From Tethya wilhelma (taxonomy: Eukaryota > Porifera > Demospongiae > Tethyida > Tethyidae): a stretch of 64,000 nt of DNA. Shown in pieces: positions 1 through 9,974 of the stretch. The stretch spans positions 3,214,223 through 3,278,222 of the forward strand of contig CAXIPT010000009.1 of NCBI GenBank assembly GCA_964030475.1, in the 5' to 3' direction. Numbering within the stretch: position 1 is the stretch's first letter; every line of letters starts with the position of its first letter. Below the pieces are notes generated by a model. It was not told where the DNA came from, searched no databases, and was given only the letters and a program-made list of their open reading frames with translations. Made by a program: the position numbers and the translations under genes.

Positions 1-1
1 A

Positions 2-2071
2 GCCAGGGGAGCACCTCACTATCATGTGTTGTTGTGGATAGAAGGTGCTCCTGTGATTGGGGAGGATGATCCCGATGATGTACTTGCCTTTATCCAGGAT
101 AGGATCACTTGTCATATTCCTGATGAAAAATCCAATCCTGAACTGCACAGACTTGTTACACGATACCAGATGCACAAGTGTAGCAACTATTGTCGTAGAA
201 GGCGAAAGCTTACTGGCAATACTTTTATGACTGTGTGCAAATTTGGCTTTCCCAGACCAGCCTCTGAGTGTGCACGTGTCAACCCAGTAGAACAGAGCCT
301 CAAGTCTCGTAGCAAGATCTATGAGCTAGTCAGATCTGAAACTGAGATACGTGTCAATGACTACAATCCCCTTTTGCTGTATCTCTGGAAGGCTAATGTG
401 GATATTCAGTTTGTTGCTGAAGATTCACTAGCTCTAGCCCACTATGTTAGTGGCTATGTGACAAAAGCTGAACGTAGCAATTTGCAAGATGTGTGGAATG
501 AAATAGGAAGCCAAAAATCTATTTATTCCCAGTTGTTCAGCTTTGGTTTGAGGAGCCTAAGGTTCCGTGAATGTGGTCTCTATGAGGCTGCTGACCTCGT
601 CCTTGGTGACCACTTGAATGAAAAGTCTTGTACTGTCAAATACGTTGACATATCACTTCCCAGTAAACGTAATCACAGGCTTAAGAGCCACAAAGAGCTT
701 GAGAGACTAGCTGATAGTGACCCCGACTCAGACAACGTATTTGAACCTTGTCTGGTTGAAAATTATTACCCTGAGAGGCCTCAGGAACTTGATGATATGT
801 GTTTGTATGACTTTGTGAAATGCATTGATTGGACAAGCCGGGACAAAAGTGGTCAACGGAATTACAAGAAATTGACCAAACCCCGCTTGCCCAATCACAA
901 ACTGTTTGATCCTGAAAGGGAAGACCAGAGAGAAGATTACTTCTATTCCCTCATTCTTCTCTTTGTTCCTTTCAGAGATGAGAACACTTTGCTTCTCCCT
1001 GGTGAAACTGCTGAGCAAGCATTTCACAGGCTTGAAAATTCTAGCAGTACCCTACACCATGAAAAACTGCAAAAAATGCTTAGGGCACAATCTAAGACTA
1101 AAGAGATAAACAAAGCCAGAACAAATGATGAAAAGCCAAGTGCCGAGGATGATGGTCCTCAGGTAGAAGGAGAAGCAAAGTCAGTCATTGATGACATTGT
1201 CGATACCACTGATAGCACTATTGATTTAGAATCAGCAGTTGCTATGCTCAATAGTGATCAAAGACGTGTGTATGAAAATGTGAAAGCCCACTTCATGCAT
1301 TTGCAAAGACATGAGAATGACCAATGTCATTGTGACTTGAAACCACTCCACATGTTCATTAGTGGTGTAGGGGGGACAGGGAAGTCATTCCTCATCCAAA
1401 CTATCAAGAAAATGATAGTATCCCTGTGGCCTGAAACTGAACGTACTTGTGCCATTGCAGCGCCTACTGGTTTAGCTGCATTCAATGTTGGTGGTGTAAC
1501 TGTACACCGTCTCTTTAGACTTCCTGTTGAGCATGAGGGTAAAACAGCAGGGTACTGGCCGCTGTCAAAAGACCTCCACAAACTGCTTAAGACCACCCTT
1601 AAAAACACCAAGGCTTTTGTTGTAGATGAGATTTCCATGGTTTCATCTCTCAATTTAGCCTATGTACATTTGAGACTGGAGGAACTGTTTGGCAGTGACC
1701 AGTGGTTTGGTGGGAAGGCCATGCTATTCTTTGGAGATGTGCTCCAATTACAGCCAGTCAATGGCAATCCTGTTTTTGAAAGAATAGCACAGAAATCCCT
1801 CACACTTAGGCTAGGCTGTGCAACCTCTGTAAACATATGGAGGGATTCAGTTGTTTACGATGAGTTGACTATAAGTGAGCGTCAAAGAAATGATGTTCAA
1901 TACAGTCAGCTTTTGCAATCTGTAAGGTGTGGTTTTCCTACAAGTACAACACTTGACGTGTTGAAGGGGAGAGTAATCAATGTTTCAATTGTTGATAAGA
2001 TTCATGAGCTAGAAAAATCTGGCCAAACACCTGTGTGTTTGTTCCCCACTAGAAAAGCTTGTGATGAGTAG
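2..2071 (+). pseudogene. Helitron Rep-helicase, N-terminal part (5' end outside window, in-frame stop)
   Basis: The frame is open from base 2, so the true start lies left of the window. It holds the end of a Helitron rolling-circle Rep domain: an HYH metal-binding (HUH) motif at 17-25 and the two-tyrosine motif YVSGYVTKAE near 443-470. A PIF1-type superfamily 1 helicase follows, with Walker A GVGGTGKS near 1363-1386, an APTGLAA motif near 1465, Walker B VDEIS near 1622 and a GDVLQLQPV motif near 1735. The family nicks and unwinds DNA during rolling-circle transposition. A TAG at 2069-2071 stops the frame, yet the same frame continues at once with helicase sequence, so this is a single-base lesion in one protein. 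Whether the stop is real or a sequencing error cannot be told here. Confidence 0.9.
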
Positions 2072-3367
2072 AACCAACAAATGCTTTGTAGCCTTCCATC
2101 TGAAGTTGTGGCATTGCAGTGTACTGATGATATTGATCAGACATCAAGTACACGTAAGTGGACTAAGAAGGCTACCGAGCATTTGGCAAAACTCAACAGA
2201 GACTGCAATATGACAGCTGGTTTAGAAGCAACATTGCATATTGCTGTAGGTGCTCGTGTTATGCTCCGTCGTAACATTGATACTAAAGCCGGCCTGGTAA
2301 ATGGTGCCATTGGTACGGTAACAAAAGTGTCCATGGCCTCAATTACAGTGAAGTTTGATAGAATAGACAAACCATACGATGTTGAGAGGGTGAAAAGTAG
2401 GTTTATGGTCATGAATAAGTTCTTTGTGTTTAGAAAACAGTTTCCCCTCATTTTGGCATATGCCATTACTATCCACAAATGTCAAGGCCTGTCTTTAGAA
2501 TGTGCCATAGTAGACCTCTCTGAGGATGTTTTCAGTCCTGGAATGGCATATGTTGCATTGTCACGGGTTAAATCCTTGACAGGCCTCTATCTCTCAGCAT
2601 TTCACCCCAGTTCCATCATTGTTAGTGAATGTGGCATTCGTGAAGTGAACAGGCTGAGAGAAAAGTTCAGAAGTGATCTACCACAGTACCCCATACCACC
2701 CCAGCCTAAATGTGGTAGAAAGCGTAAACTGGGTATTGATGCTGATAGTAATGTGGTCGTAGCATCAAAGGCTAGAAAAATTGTAAAGATGGCCACCAAT
2801 CAGATAGCTGGTAGAAAGCGTGATTGTCCTGACTCTCAACAAAACAGTGACTGCAAGAGAGTTTGCACTCGTGAAGATTACGAGCCCAACAGACTTGGTG
2901 TGTGGCCTTTTAGTTACAATCCTGTCAGTGCAGACTGGCAGCGTAGTGTGTGTGCCCAACTGGGGTTGACATTTAGGCATGCAAGTGGTATCACACCAGG
3001 TGGTCCAACTGTTGCTCTGAGACGCCCTGACACTAGAACTCTTCTTAACACTAGAGGGGATGGGAATTGTCTCTTTAGGGCTTTTTCTCAAGTCATTACT
3101 GGGTCTCAGACTCAATACAGTGCATTACGAAATGCAATCACTACCCACATGGAAGCAAATGATGATCTATTCATGTCCAGTTACTATGTTGGCCTAAATG
3201 CCAACTATGATAATGTGCATGAGTATCTTGCTGACACTAACATGGGAAGGGATGGAGAGTGGGGCACAGCTGTAGAGATGTTTGCACTGGCACATTTGCT
3301 TAACACACGCATCTTTTCATACAGCAGGCAAAATGCCACATGGCAGCTTCACTCTCCTAGCCATGTA
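2072..3367 (+). pseudogene. Helitron helicase C-terminal half and OTU protease N-terminal part
   Basis: Same frame as the preceding segment after the TAG stop. It carries the late helicase motifs: GARVMLRRNI near 2250, an AYAITIHKCQGLS motif near 2455 and a YVALSRV motif near 2550. A basic linker follows, then an OTU cysteine-peptidase domain with the GDGNCLFRAF catalytic-Cys motif (Cys codon 3068-3070) and a GTAVEMFALAHLL helix near 3264. The OTU domain has no catalytic His because a 1.17-kb element interrupts it after codon 3365-3367; the missing end is at 4538-4636. OTU proteases remove ubiquitin or related modifiers and are known passengers of some animal Helitrons. The helicase assignment is firm; peptidase activity is inferred. 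Confidence 0.9.
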
Positions 3368-4535
3368 CACTGTTAGAACAAGGGTGTGTACTTACACCCC
3401 AAAGGGTGTACACATACGCTTTAAAAAGTACTCCCTAGGGGTGTAAATTTGGGGTGTATGTTACTACCCTAAGGGTGTAAATTGAAGCAGTTTAGGGTGT
3501 ACAATACAGCATCTTGGGGTGTATTTGAAACAGTTTGGGGTGTATTTTGAAACAGTTTGGAGTGTAAACAGTTATTCTGAATAATATTTTATAATCCATA
3601 CAATAGCACAGTATTTGTACAGCTGCACAGACATACAAAAAGAAATAAATGTTCAGCACTTGTACTAGTGACAGTAGACTCCACTACAAGTTGGTTTTCT
3701 GTAGATAAGTTCAACCTTTTTTCAAGCTGTAGAAGACTGATGCATTTCTTTGAACTTTTGAAGCAGAAGAAACTGAGTTGACAGGTACATACTGCATGCC
3801 TCACTGTAAATATGAGAGAAAAATAATCAATAGAGAATATCAAAGACTAAGGAGTGTCTGTAAACTTACATGAATGGAAGATAAACTTGAGTCCAAGTCA
3901 GCTTGGTTAGCTTTTGTTTCCTCATTCAGTTCATTACTACAAGGGGTAGTTAACTGGAAACACTCTCACTATACAGGAGAGAAAGATACAGAGAATACAA
4001 AAAATAAAATTGGTAAGATGATTTGCTGAAGCAAATCAGACTTACTTCTGAGACTTTGTTTTCAAAGGTTCCGCAGTGAATCCATAGGTTTGTAAGAGCC
4101 CTGGACAATTATAATGTTAAAATTAAACAAACAAGGCACTTACAAGCTACTAAACAAGCCTATGTTACTGAGCCATACAAATTGACCAATGATTTCTCGC
4201 TTACCGTTTAGTTACCTTCCACCATGGGATGATTCCACAAGCACGTTGCTCTCATGGATGACACAAAGGGAATACATCGTAGAGAAGACAGAGAGTGTAC
4301 AAAGAGCATCTTAGAACAACTCTTTCAAAACTAAAAATAACACCACAGTAGAGTGGGAAAACGTTTGAAATACTCACTTTCTAAATAACGCACACCCTTG
4401 ACCTTTGGGTAAAAGTTCAACTTCATTGAAATTACACCCCACAAGAGGATACTTACACCCTGCAGTAGTTTACACCCCTAAGGCCTTGTTGTTTACACCC
4501 TAGGGTAGGTTGTTTACTCCCCTGTTTTAACAGTG
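3368..4535 (+). mobile_element. CACTA-like non-autonomous element nested in the Helitron OTU domain
   Basis: The ends are inverted repeats: CACTGTTAGAACAAGGG at the left and the complement of CACTGTTAAAACAGGGG at the right. A TA dinucleotide abuts both ends, fitting a 2-bp target duplication; removing element plus one TA restores the OTU reading frame exactly. About nine GGGTGTA motifs crowd 3381-3565 and about five inverted copies lie at 4388-4500. This arrangement matches the sub-terminal transposase-binding repeats known from CACTA/EnSpm elements. No transposase is visible. The interior (3600-4380) has minus-strand GTAAG-like motifs but no supportable gene. Confidence 0.85.
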
Positions 4536-4636
4536 TAGACCCCTCTCTGAGGACATATGAGAGTGATTCAGATCGTGCTATATTTGTTTACCATACTGGT
4601 GATCACTTCAAAGTAGTTCGAGGAATTGTATCATAA
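4536..4636 (+). pseudogene. Helitron OTU protease C-terminal end, displaced by insertion
   Basis: From 4538 the frame reads DPSLRTYESDSDRAIFVYHT and onward to GDHFKVVRG, ending at TAA 4634-4636. The segment near GDHF supplies the catalytic-His strand absent from the upstream part. It is therefore the other half of the same OTU domain, separated by the element at 3368-4535. As the locus stands it cannot be translated with the rest. Confidence 0.85.
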
Positions 4637-4669
4637 ATGTTACTACTGTCAAGTTATGATCACCTATAT

Positions 4670-4739
4670 CTGCTGTGCATTATATAGGGGAGGAATGGGG
4701 AGGAATATTATAATGCACATGTAATTTATGCATGCTGAT
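4670..4739 (+). repeat. ~70-bp direct repeat, copy 1
   Basis: Near-identical to 5180-5247. The unit begins with TGTGCATTATA and contains its complement TATAATGCACA, so it can fold. Copy 2 is interrupted at its right end by a MITE. The rest of 4637-4856 and 4979-5179 is AT-rich with no gene or RNA that I can recognise. Confidence 0.7.
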
Positions 4740-4856
4740 CGGAAAAATTAATGATAATATTCTTTCTATACATATAACATGTCATTATAAATTTATTCGA
4801 GCACTGAGACATAATTGAAACACTCCCCATTGTTTATCTATATTGTTAGATAATTA

Positions 4857-4978
4857 TACTGTATAGCCAGCAAATTGGGCAAAAAACAAATTCATCTAAG
4901 TTATAAGTGCATGGTACTGATCAAGTCTCATATGTATACTGCAAATTTAAGAGCTTCAAAATTTCTGGCTATACAGTA
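4857..4978. mobile_element. 122-bp MITE, TACTGTATAGCCA family, copy 1
   Basis: Terminal inverted repeats TACTGTATAGCCA and TGGCTATACAGTA. A second, longer copy is at 6207-6375. TA at both ends is compatible with a Tc1/mariner-type TA target duplication. No coding capacity. Confidence 0.8.
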
Positions 4979-5179
4979 CATGTTTATATCACATTGGGTT
5001 GAGTGTCACCTCTCCGCCATATAAATGATGTATGATATAATTTGCGGATCGAGGTTACTACATGTGCTCCATAATGACATCATTGATATCAAAATCTATA
5101 TAATTTAGTGTACTACAATACTGTCACAGTCTTTATACTGTTATTATTATACCTATTGCGTAATGTATTATAGGGAACT

Positions 5180-5245
5180 CTGCTGTGCATTATATAGGGG
5201 AGGAATGGGGAGGAATATAATGCACATGCAATTTATGCATGCTGA
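5180..5245 (+). repeat. ~70-bp direct repeat, copy 2
   Basis: Matches 4670-4739, differing by a few bases and a small deletion. Its right end abuts the MITE at 5246. Confidence 0.7.
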
Positions 5246-5455
5246 TACCGTATAGCTCCAAATTTTCGTGGTTCAAAAACTTCGTGAAAAGTCTGTCTTT
5301 GCCGTTTTGAGCTAATTTTCGTGAATCACGATCTCTGAAATTATATTGCCGATATACGGTTTTCTAAATTTACGTGGAGAAAATTTTCGTGATATACGGT
5401 CAAATCACGAAATTCACGAAAATATTGTACCACGGAAATTTGGAGCTATACGGTA
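5246..5455. mobile_element. 210-bp MITE, CCGTATAGCTCC family
   Basis: Ends are inverted repeats of about 26 bp starting TACCGTATAGCTCCAAATTT, closing with the complement at 5430-5455. TA at each end suggests a mariner-type target. The interior is packed with TTTCGTG and CACGAAA heptamers in both orientations, so most of the element can pair with itself. The GTATAGC core resembles the 4857 family, which suggests related transposase recognition. Confidence 0.8.
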
Positions 5456-5511
5456 ATTATAGCATAAGTACAGCTAGGTCACTAAATTTTTTGAGCATTA
5501 TATTATCTACA

Positions 5512-6187
5512 AGGAGTGGGGCTCACTTTGCTTGCCCACTCCTTGTTTGTGTATGTTTATAGGATCAGTTACTATAACTTAAACAATAGTAAGATAAAAT
5601 TGATGAGCAAAGCTATTGTGTATAAAATTAATATTCTTCTATGGTCAGTTGGCTTAGAACAACCTTTGCAGTTGAAGCAACACACAACAATCAAATCAAT
5701 ACTGGCATAAGCAATTGGACTCAAATGGAAGCAATGCTGCATGTGTATCACTGCTTAGTGCTACTTTGCTTTGGCCAGCTCAGCAATTTACCTCACTACG
5801 TGACAACACAAACAACCCTTTTCCGACTTCCGCCATTTTTGTAATCAGCTGGCAAAGAAACTCATTATCTGGCTAGCTGTGTTTCGTGTACAGCGACAGA
5901 GAAGCAGACTCCTAGAAGCGAAAGTTCTCCACTCGCTACGCTTCTTTTGTGAAAGATTGGCTTCTCTATCAGCGATCTCAAAAAAAGTTAGCCTTACTTG
6001 TAGCGCCTGTGATTGTATCCTAGGCTAGTACTATCTAAGCTAGTTCTCTAGGCACACTTTTAATAGCTTGCATTTTTCACAGTCCAAAGAAAAGTAGCGT
6101 TTTAGCTCGAGGTCGCATCACTTCCGGTGACCCTCCGTTACACGTACACATACACACACACGGACAAAACTTTGCTTATAATATGAT
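5512..6187 (+). repeat. ~0.7-kb dispersed repeat, copy 1
   Basis: Begins with a short hairpin, AGGAGTGGGGCTC against GCCCACTCCT, and ends near ACAAAACTTTGCTTATAATA. Copy 2 at 6394-7132 is collinear with scattered substitutions. Small open frames in both copies differ by frameshifts and look incidental. Element class not recognised. Confidence 0.75.
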
Positions 6188-6206
6188 TGTTACCGGTACC
6201 ACGGCA

Positions 6207-6375
6207 TACTGTATAGCCAAAAAAAATTCGACAAGAAACAAAATTATTTGATCAGTATAGGATTTATAAGTTCAACTTAGTACATGCATGGTATACTGAT
6301 AAAGTCTCACCTGCCTAGAATAATTATTATAAGCTTACCAATTTAAGTACTTGCAAAATTTCTGGCTATACAGTA
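6207..6375. mobile_element. 169-bp MITE, TACTGTATAGCCA family, copy 2
   Basis: Same termini as 4857-4978 with a longer interior. It sits between the two copies of the 0.7-kb repeat. Confidence 0.8.
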
Positions 6376-6393
6376 CATATTTATACATATACG

Positions 6394-7132
6394 AGGAGTG
6401 GGGCTCGCTTCGCTCGCCCACTCCTTGTTTGTGTATGTTTATAGGATCAGGCACAATAGCTCATTGCAAACAATAGCAAGATAAAATTGATGAGCAAAGC
6501 TATTGTGTAAAAATATTCTTCTATGGTCAATTGGCTTAGGACAACCTTTGCAATTGAAGCAACACACAACAATCATATCAATACTGGCATAAGCAATTGG
6601 AAACTCAAAGGGAAGCAATGCTGCATGTGTATACTGGTCTGCTTAGTACTACTTTGCTTTGGCCAGCTCAGCAATTTACCTCACTACGTGACGTCACAAA
6701 CGACCCTTTTCCGACTTCCGCCATTTTTGCAATCAGCTGGCAAAGAAACTCGTTATCTGGCTAGCTGTGTTTCGTGTACAGCGACAGAGAAGCAGACTTC
6801 TAGTAGTGAGTGTTCTCACCTCGTTACGCTTCATTCGTGAAGGTTGGCTCCCATAGCCCGCTTCTTTGTTGGATACAGATGCCACTGGTAAGCCTTGTCA
6901 GCGATCTCAAAAACAGCTAGCCATACTTATATTGCTTGTTGTTTTATCCTAGGCTAGCATTGTCTAAGCCAGCTTTCTAGACACTCTTTTCCTAGCTTGT
7001 ATTCTCCACAGTCCAGAAAAAAAGCAGCTTTTAGTTAGAGGTCACATCACTTCCGGTGACCCTCTGTAACACACGGACGGACGGACGGATGGACAGACAC
7101 ACGGACGGACAAAACTTTGCTTATAATATGAT
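6394..7132 (+). repeat. ~0.7-kb dispersed repeat, copy 2
   Basis: Collinear with 5512-6187. It differs by small indels, an extra stretch near 6840-6900 and an expanded GGAC microsatellite at about 7075-7110. Confidence 0.75.
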
Positions 7133-7187
7133 ACCACATTGGGTTGAGTGTCACCTCTCTGCACTTACATAATATGTATGTATGTAT

Positions 7188-7310
7188 AGTTTTAATGGGA
7201 AAAAGTTCTTGGGTTCTCCAATAGTTTTGATGGGAAAAGGTTCTCGGGTTCTCCACTAGTTTTAGTGGGAAAGGTTCTCGGGTTCTCCACTAGTTTTAGT
7301 GGAGAACTCA
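7188..7310 (+). repeat. 35-bp minisatellite, about 3.5 units
   Basis: Units start at 7188, 7223, 7258 and 7292. Each carries AGTTTTAGTGGGAAA followed by GGTTCTCGGGTTCTCCACT with a few changes. The last unit is partial. Flanking 7133-7187 and 7311-7592 hold no gene. Confidence 0.8.
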
Positions 7311-7339
7311 AGTGGTCTCAGCTAGGCTGCTGACACAGA

Positions 7340-7600
7340 TCAGGCATACTGAGCTGGTACACATGCATGTTTATTTATGCATGCTAGTTGGCCTGCTGCT
7401 TCATCACAGAGATGTGGTGGTGGCTCTACGGACAGTGTCACTGTGTGCCTATAGGTGATTATTTTCTAATACATTGACTCATAGTACTCATACATGTAGC
7501 TATGATACACTCTTTTACACAGCATAATATGCATACAAGTGCACTAACTAGTTGTCAATGAGTGTGCCGAGGCTTGTGCACCATCGGTGCTTTCATTGAA
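7340..7600 (+). repeat. Diverged repeat shared with about 45330-45660
   Basis: Shared blocks include GATACACTCTTTTACAC and GCACCATCGGTGC, in the same order and orientation at both loci. Here it forms the 3' flank of the minus-strand gene at 7676-8231; at 45 kb it lies beyond the SecA-like pseudogene. The shared flank suggests an old segmental duplication. Confidence 0.5.
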
Positions 7601-7668
7601 GGGGTTGTCTCCTTCCCCCCCACCTGCAGCTAAGTGCATCGACCATTACACTGAGCTGAAGGTGAGGN

Positions 7669-8231
7669 CCAACAGTCAGAGAGTCTGGCGTATCATGGTA
7701 ATCACTTTTGGTAACATGTTTATCAATTTTGAGCTTTTCTGTTGAGAGATCAGAAGTACCACTAGGCATGGTTTGATTTTTGTATGGTTGTTGATATGGA
7801 TTTGAGTAACCTTTCGATTCATTGAGCCATTCCAAGTATTCAAAATGCATTGCCTTCTTGTCAATCAATTCCTTATCATAACCCTCTGTAACTCGTCGTT
7901 TTTCTTCTTCTTCCACTCTTAGTTTCCAAAAGCATTCATAGCAACAGTATGTGAATGTTGCTATACCACCAATGCCACCTATGCGTAGTGAAACTCCATC
8001 AAATATTACAAGACTCTTTAAAACTTTGTTAGCAACAGCCACATCCTTGAAAAGCAAAGATTTTGGATTAACATCAATTTGATTTATGTAGTAATATTGC
8101 TTGCTACCATCTTTAGGCATATAAACGATAACCTTGACTTTATCAACTAGTCGATCAAGTTTATCATCGCGATCCCTTGATGAATCTGGTAGGTCCTTTT
8201 TACAAACATAACAACTTGGATCATTACCCAT
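7669..8231 (-). CDS. Hypothetical protein, 5' part; 3' side broken at an N
   Basis: The frame opens with MGNDPSCYVCKKDL at 8231. Gly2 makes N-myristoylation possible, and the C-x-x-C pair plus a later YCCYEC (about residues 96-101) could bind metal. The middle has Lys/Asp-rich and beta-prone stretches, then a charged helix around EEEEKRRV, and the segment ends near PDSLTV at the undetermined base 7668. Residues after the N look unlike protein, so I do not extend the model. I recognise no family. Single-exon coding appearance and balanced composition support a real gene or first exon; function unknown. Confidence 0.5.
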
Positions 8232-8859
8232 GGTTGTAGCAACTACATATACAATTACAACTTGAGCTGACTGACCACTTAACTTTAAAAAAGTATGTTA
8301 TTAAGTGGCCATTTCAGCATCTAAAAATAACTTTGGTCTTTTTTGTTTACCATAACAGATTTGAGTGTAAGCCTTAGAGTTAAAAGAATGTGAATGAATA
8401 GCATGTTTACACATTCCAAATTTGGAGGCCCTTAAAAATCAGAGACATGAATCTTCTGGAACTTTGTGGATTGAATCATCAAAACTGTAATACCATAAAT
8501 TATGCCAATAACAACTCATTAGAAATTGTCAATAATGTTACTTTGGTGGTAACATTAATTTGCTTTGTTTATAACCATTTCTTTTTGTGATCGCTTAGTT
8601 TTGATTACTATTTCTTTGAAGATTACATTTACTGTTGTCAGTTTTGGTATTGTAGCCTGTACATGCATGACATTAGCTTTGAATCCCTGAGTACTCTTCA
8701 GTCAGCAGCTTGTTTTGATCAATATATGGTGTTATTTCAAAAATGCTATGAATGAATTAGAACAATTAGTATATTAATTTTATGTATTCCAAATTTGGAG
8801 ACCTTTAAAAATTAGAGACAAAAATATTCTCATGCAAATCTATGATCCAGCCATGCAAA
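8232..8859. other. Gene-free stretch
   Basis: AT-rich. A short motif, ATTCCAAATTTGGAG, occurs twice (about 8405 and 8788) with related flanks. I see no gene, RNA or element ends. Confidence 0.5.
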
Positions 8860-9476
8860 TGTCCAATCTGATCCAATCAACAAAATGGATATCATTTGAA
8901 TGCTCTCATTGCACTGAATACAATGGTGCAAGTTTCAATTCCATATGCCCCTCCCCCCTACAGAATGTATGAAAATTATAGCTGATAGACTCACCAATCA
9001 GTGCTTCCTAGCCTATCCTGTCTTGCATCTTTGTCAGATGCCTATTTGCGGCTATTTGTGTCATGTATTCTGAGATAATAATAATAATATGACCTTTCTA
9101 TAATCAAGTAAATTAACTCAAGGTGCTTTAGGTGTTTTATCTATACCAACTGCATACTTTTGAATGGTTTATAGAAAGTTATACTTTGTCTAATTGTATT
9201 CAACATGAATTACGTTCAAATGATATGTACCGTTTTAGATAAAAAAACATTAAACATAATTATTCAGTACCCATTATATTATATTTTAATCATACAATAC
9301 TATGACCGATTGTACTCATTTAAGTGATATTCATTTCGTTGTGATTTGCTAAAAGTAGGCCTGATTAGGTCTATCCTATGATAATGCAGTTTATGATACA
9401 TAGAATACAATTGTGTGATTTAATTCAGTACCCATAATTATATTTCAATGGAAAACAATCATACAATATGTATATG
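8860..9476 (+). repeat. Degenerate satellite units preceding the main array
   Basis: Contains recognisable pieces of the 373-bp unit, such as GATATCATTTGAATGCTCTC and TATACTTTGT, with many indels. The foldback element at 9477 is inserted at its right end. The decay relative to units after 9975 fits older units at an array edge. Confidence 0.65.
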
Positions 9477-9608
9477 TTAGAACATGCCTACTAGGGCGTT
9501 ATCGGAAATACACGAGGTAATATTGAGTAAACCCGAGGGCGGAGCCCGAGGGTTTACCAATATTACCGAGTGTATTTCTGATAATGCCCGTCAGTAGGCA
9601 TGTTCTAA
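9477..9608. mobile_element. 132-bp near-perfect foldback element (TTAGAACATGCC ends)
   Basis: Almost the whole element is one palindrome: it starts TTAGAACATGCCTACTAGGG and ends with the complement ...GTAGGCATGTTCTAA. Relatives lie at 38787-38908 (complete), 41120-41168 (left half) and near 44474 (left half). No coding capacity. Confidence 0.85.
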
Positions 9609-9974
9609 AATACTTGTATCCTAGCGCTTAGACTTGTCGCTAGTTTCTTACCACTTTTGAGCTGTTTGAGAGCAGTTTTGACTTGAGCAAGAGTTTTAGT
9701 CAACTTCGGGTTTATACGCTAAAATTCACTCTTGAAACAGAGAAAAATATTATCTACGAGGAAAAGCAACACTAACACTGTCTTCTTGAAGTCTTCCGAA
9801 GTTTCTTTGAAGCGCTGGAGTATCTTTTCAGAGTCTTGAACGGCTCCCAGGGTAATATGAAGGGGAAAACCGAGGGAAATATACATATTGCCCTCGGTTT
9901 TCCCCTTGCTCACGTTTCTTCACGTTATACACCGTGAAAAAATGTGTTAATACTATGGCTTCCCGGGATATAAG
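9609..9974. other. Gene-free spacer with a 17-bp-arm hairpin
   Basis: The arms at 9860-9876 and 9891-9907 (AAGGGGAAAACCGAGGG and its complement) are perfect with a 14-base loop. It could be a terminator-like RNA hairpin or a foldback remnant. Nothing else recognised. Confidence 0.6.

Noticed and set aside
728..1653. Open frames on the opposite strand of the Helitron helicase
   Set aside because: They mirror the helicase in antisense and show no domain of their own.
5374..6840. Small plus-strand frames in the MITE and 0.7-kb repeat region
   Set aside because: The two repeat copies carry them with frameshifts and different ends, so no conserved protein exists.
9860..9907. Rho-independent terminator
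   Set aside because: The hairpin is strong but there is no gene before it and the genome looks eukaryotic.
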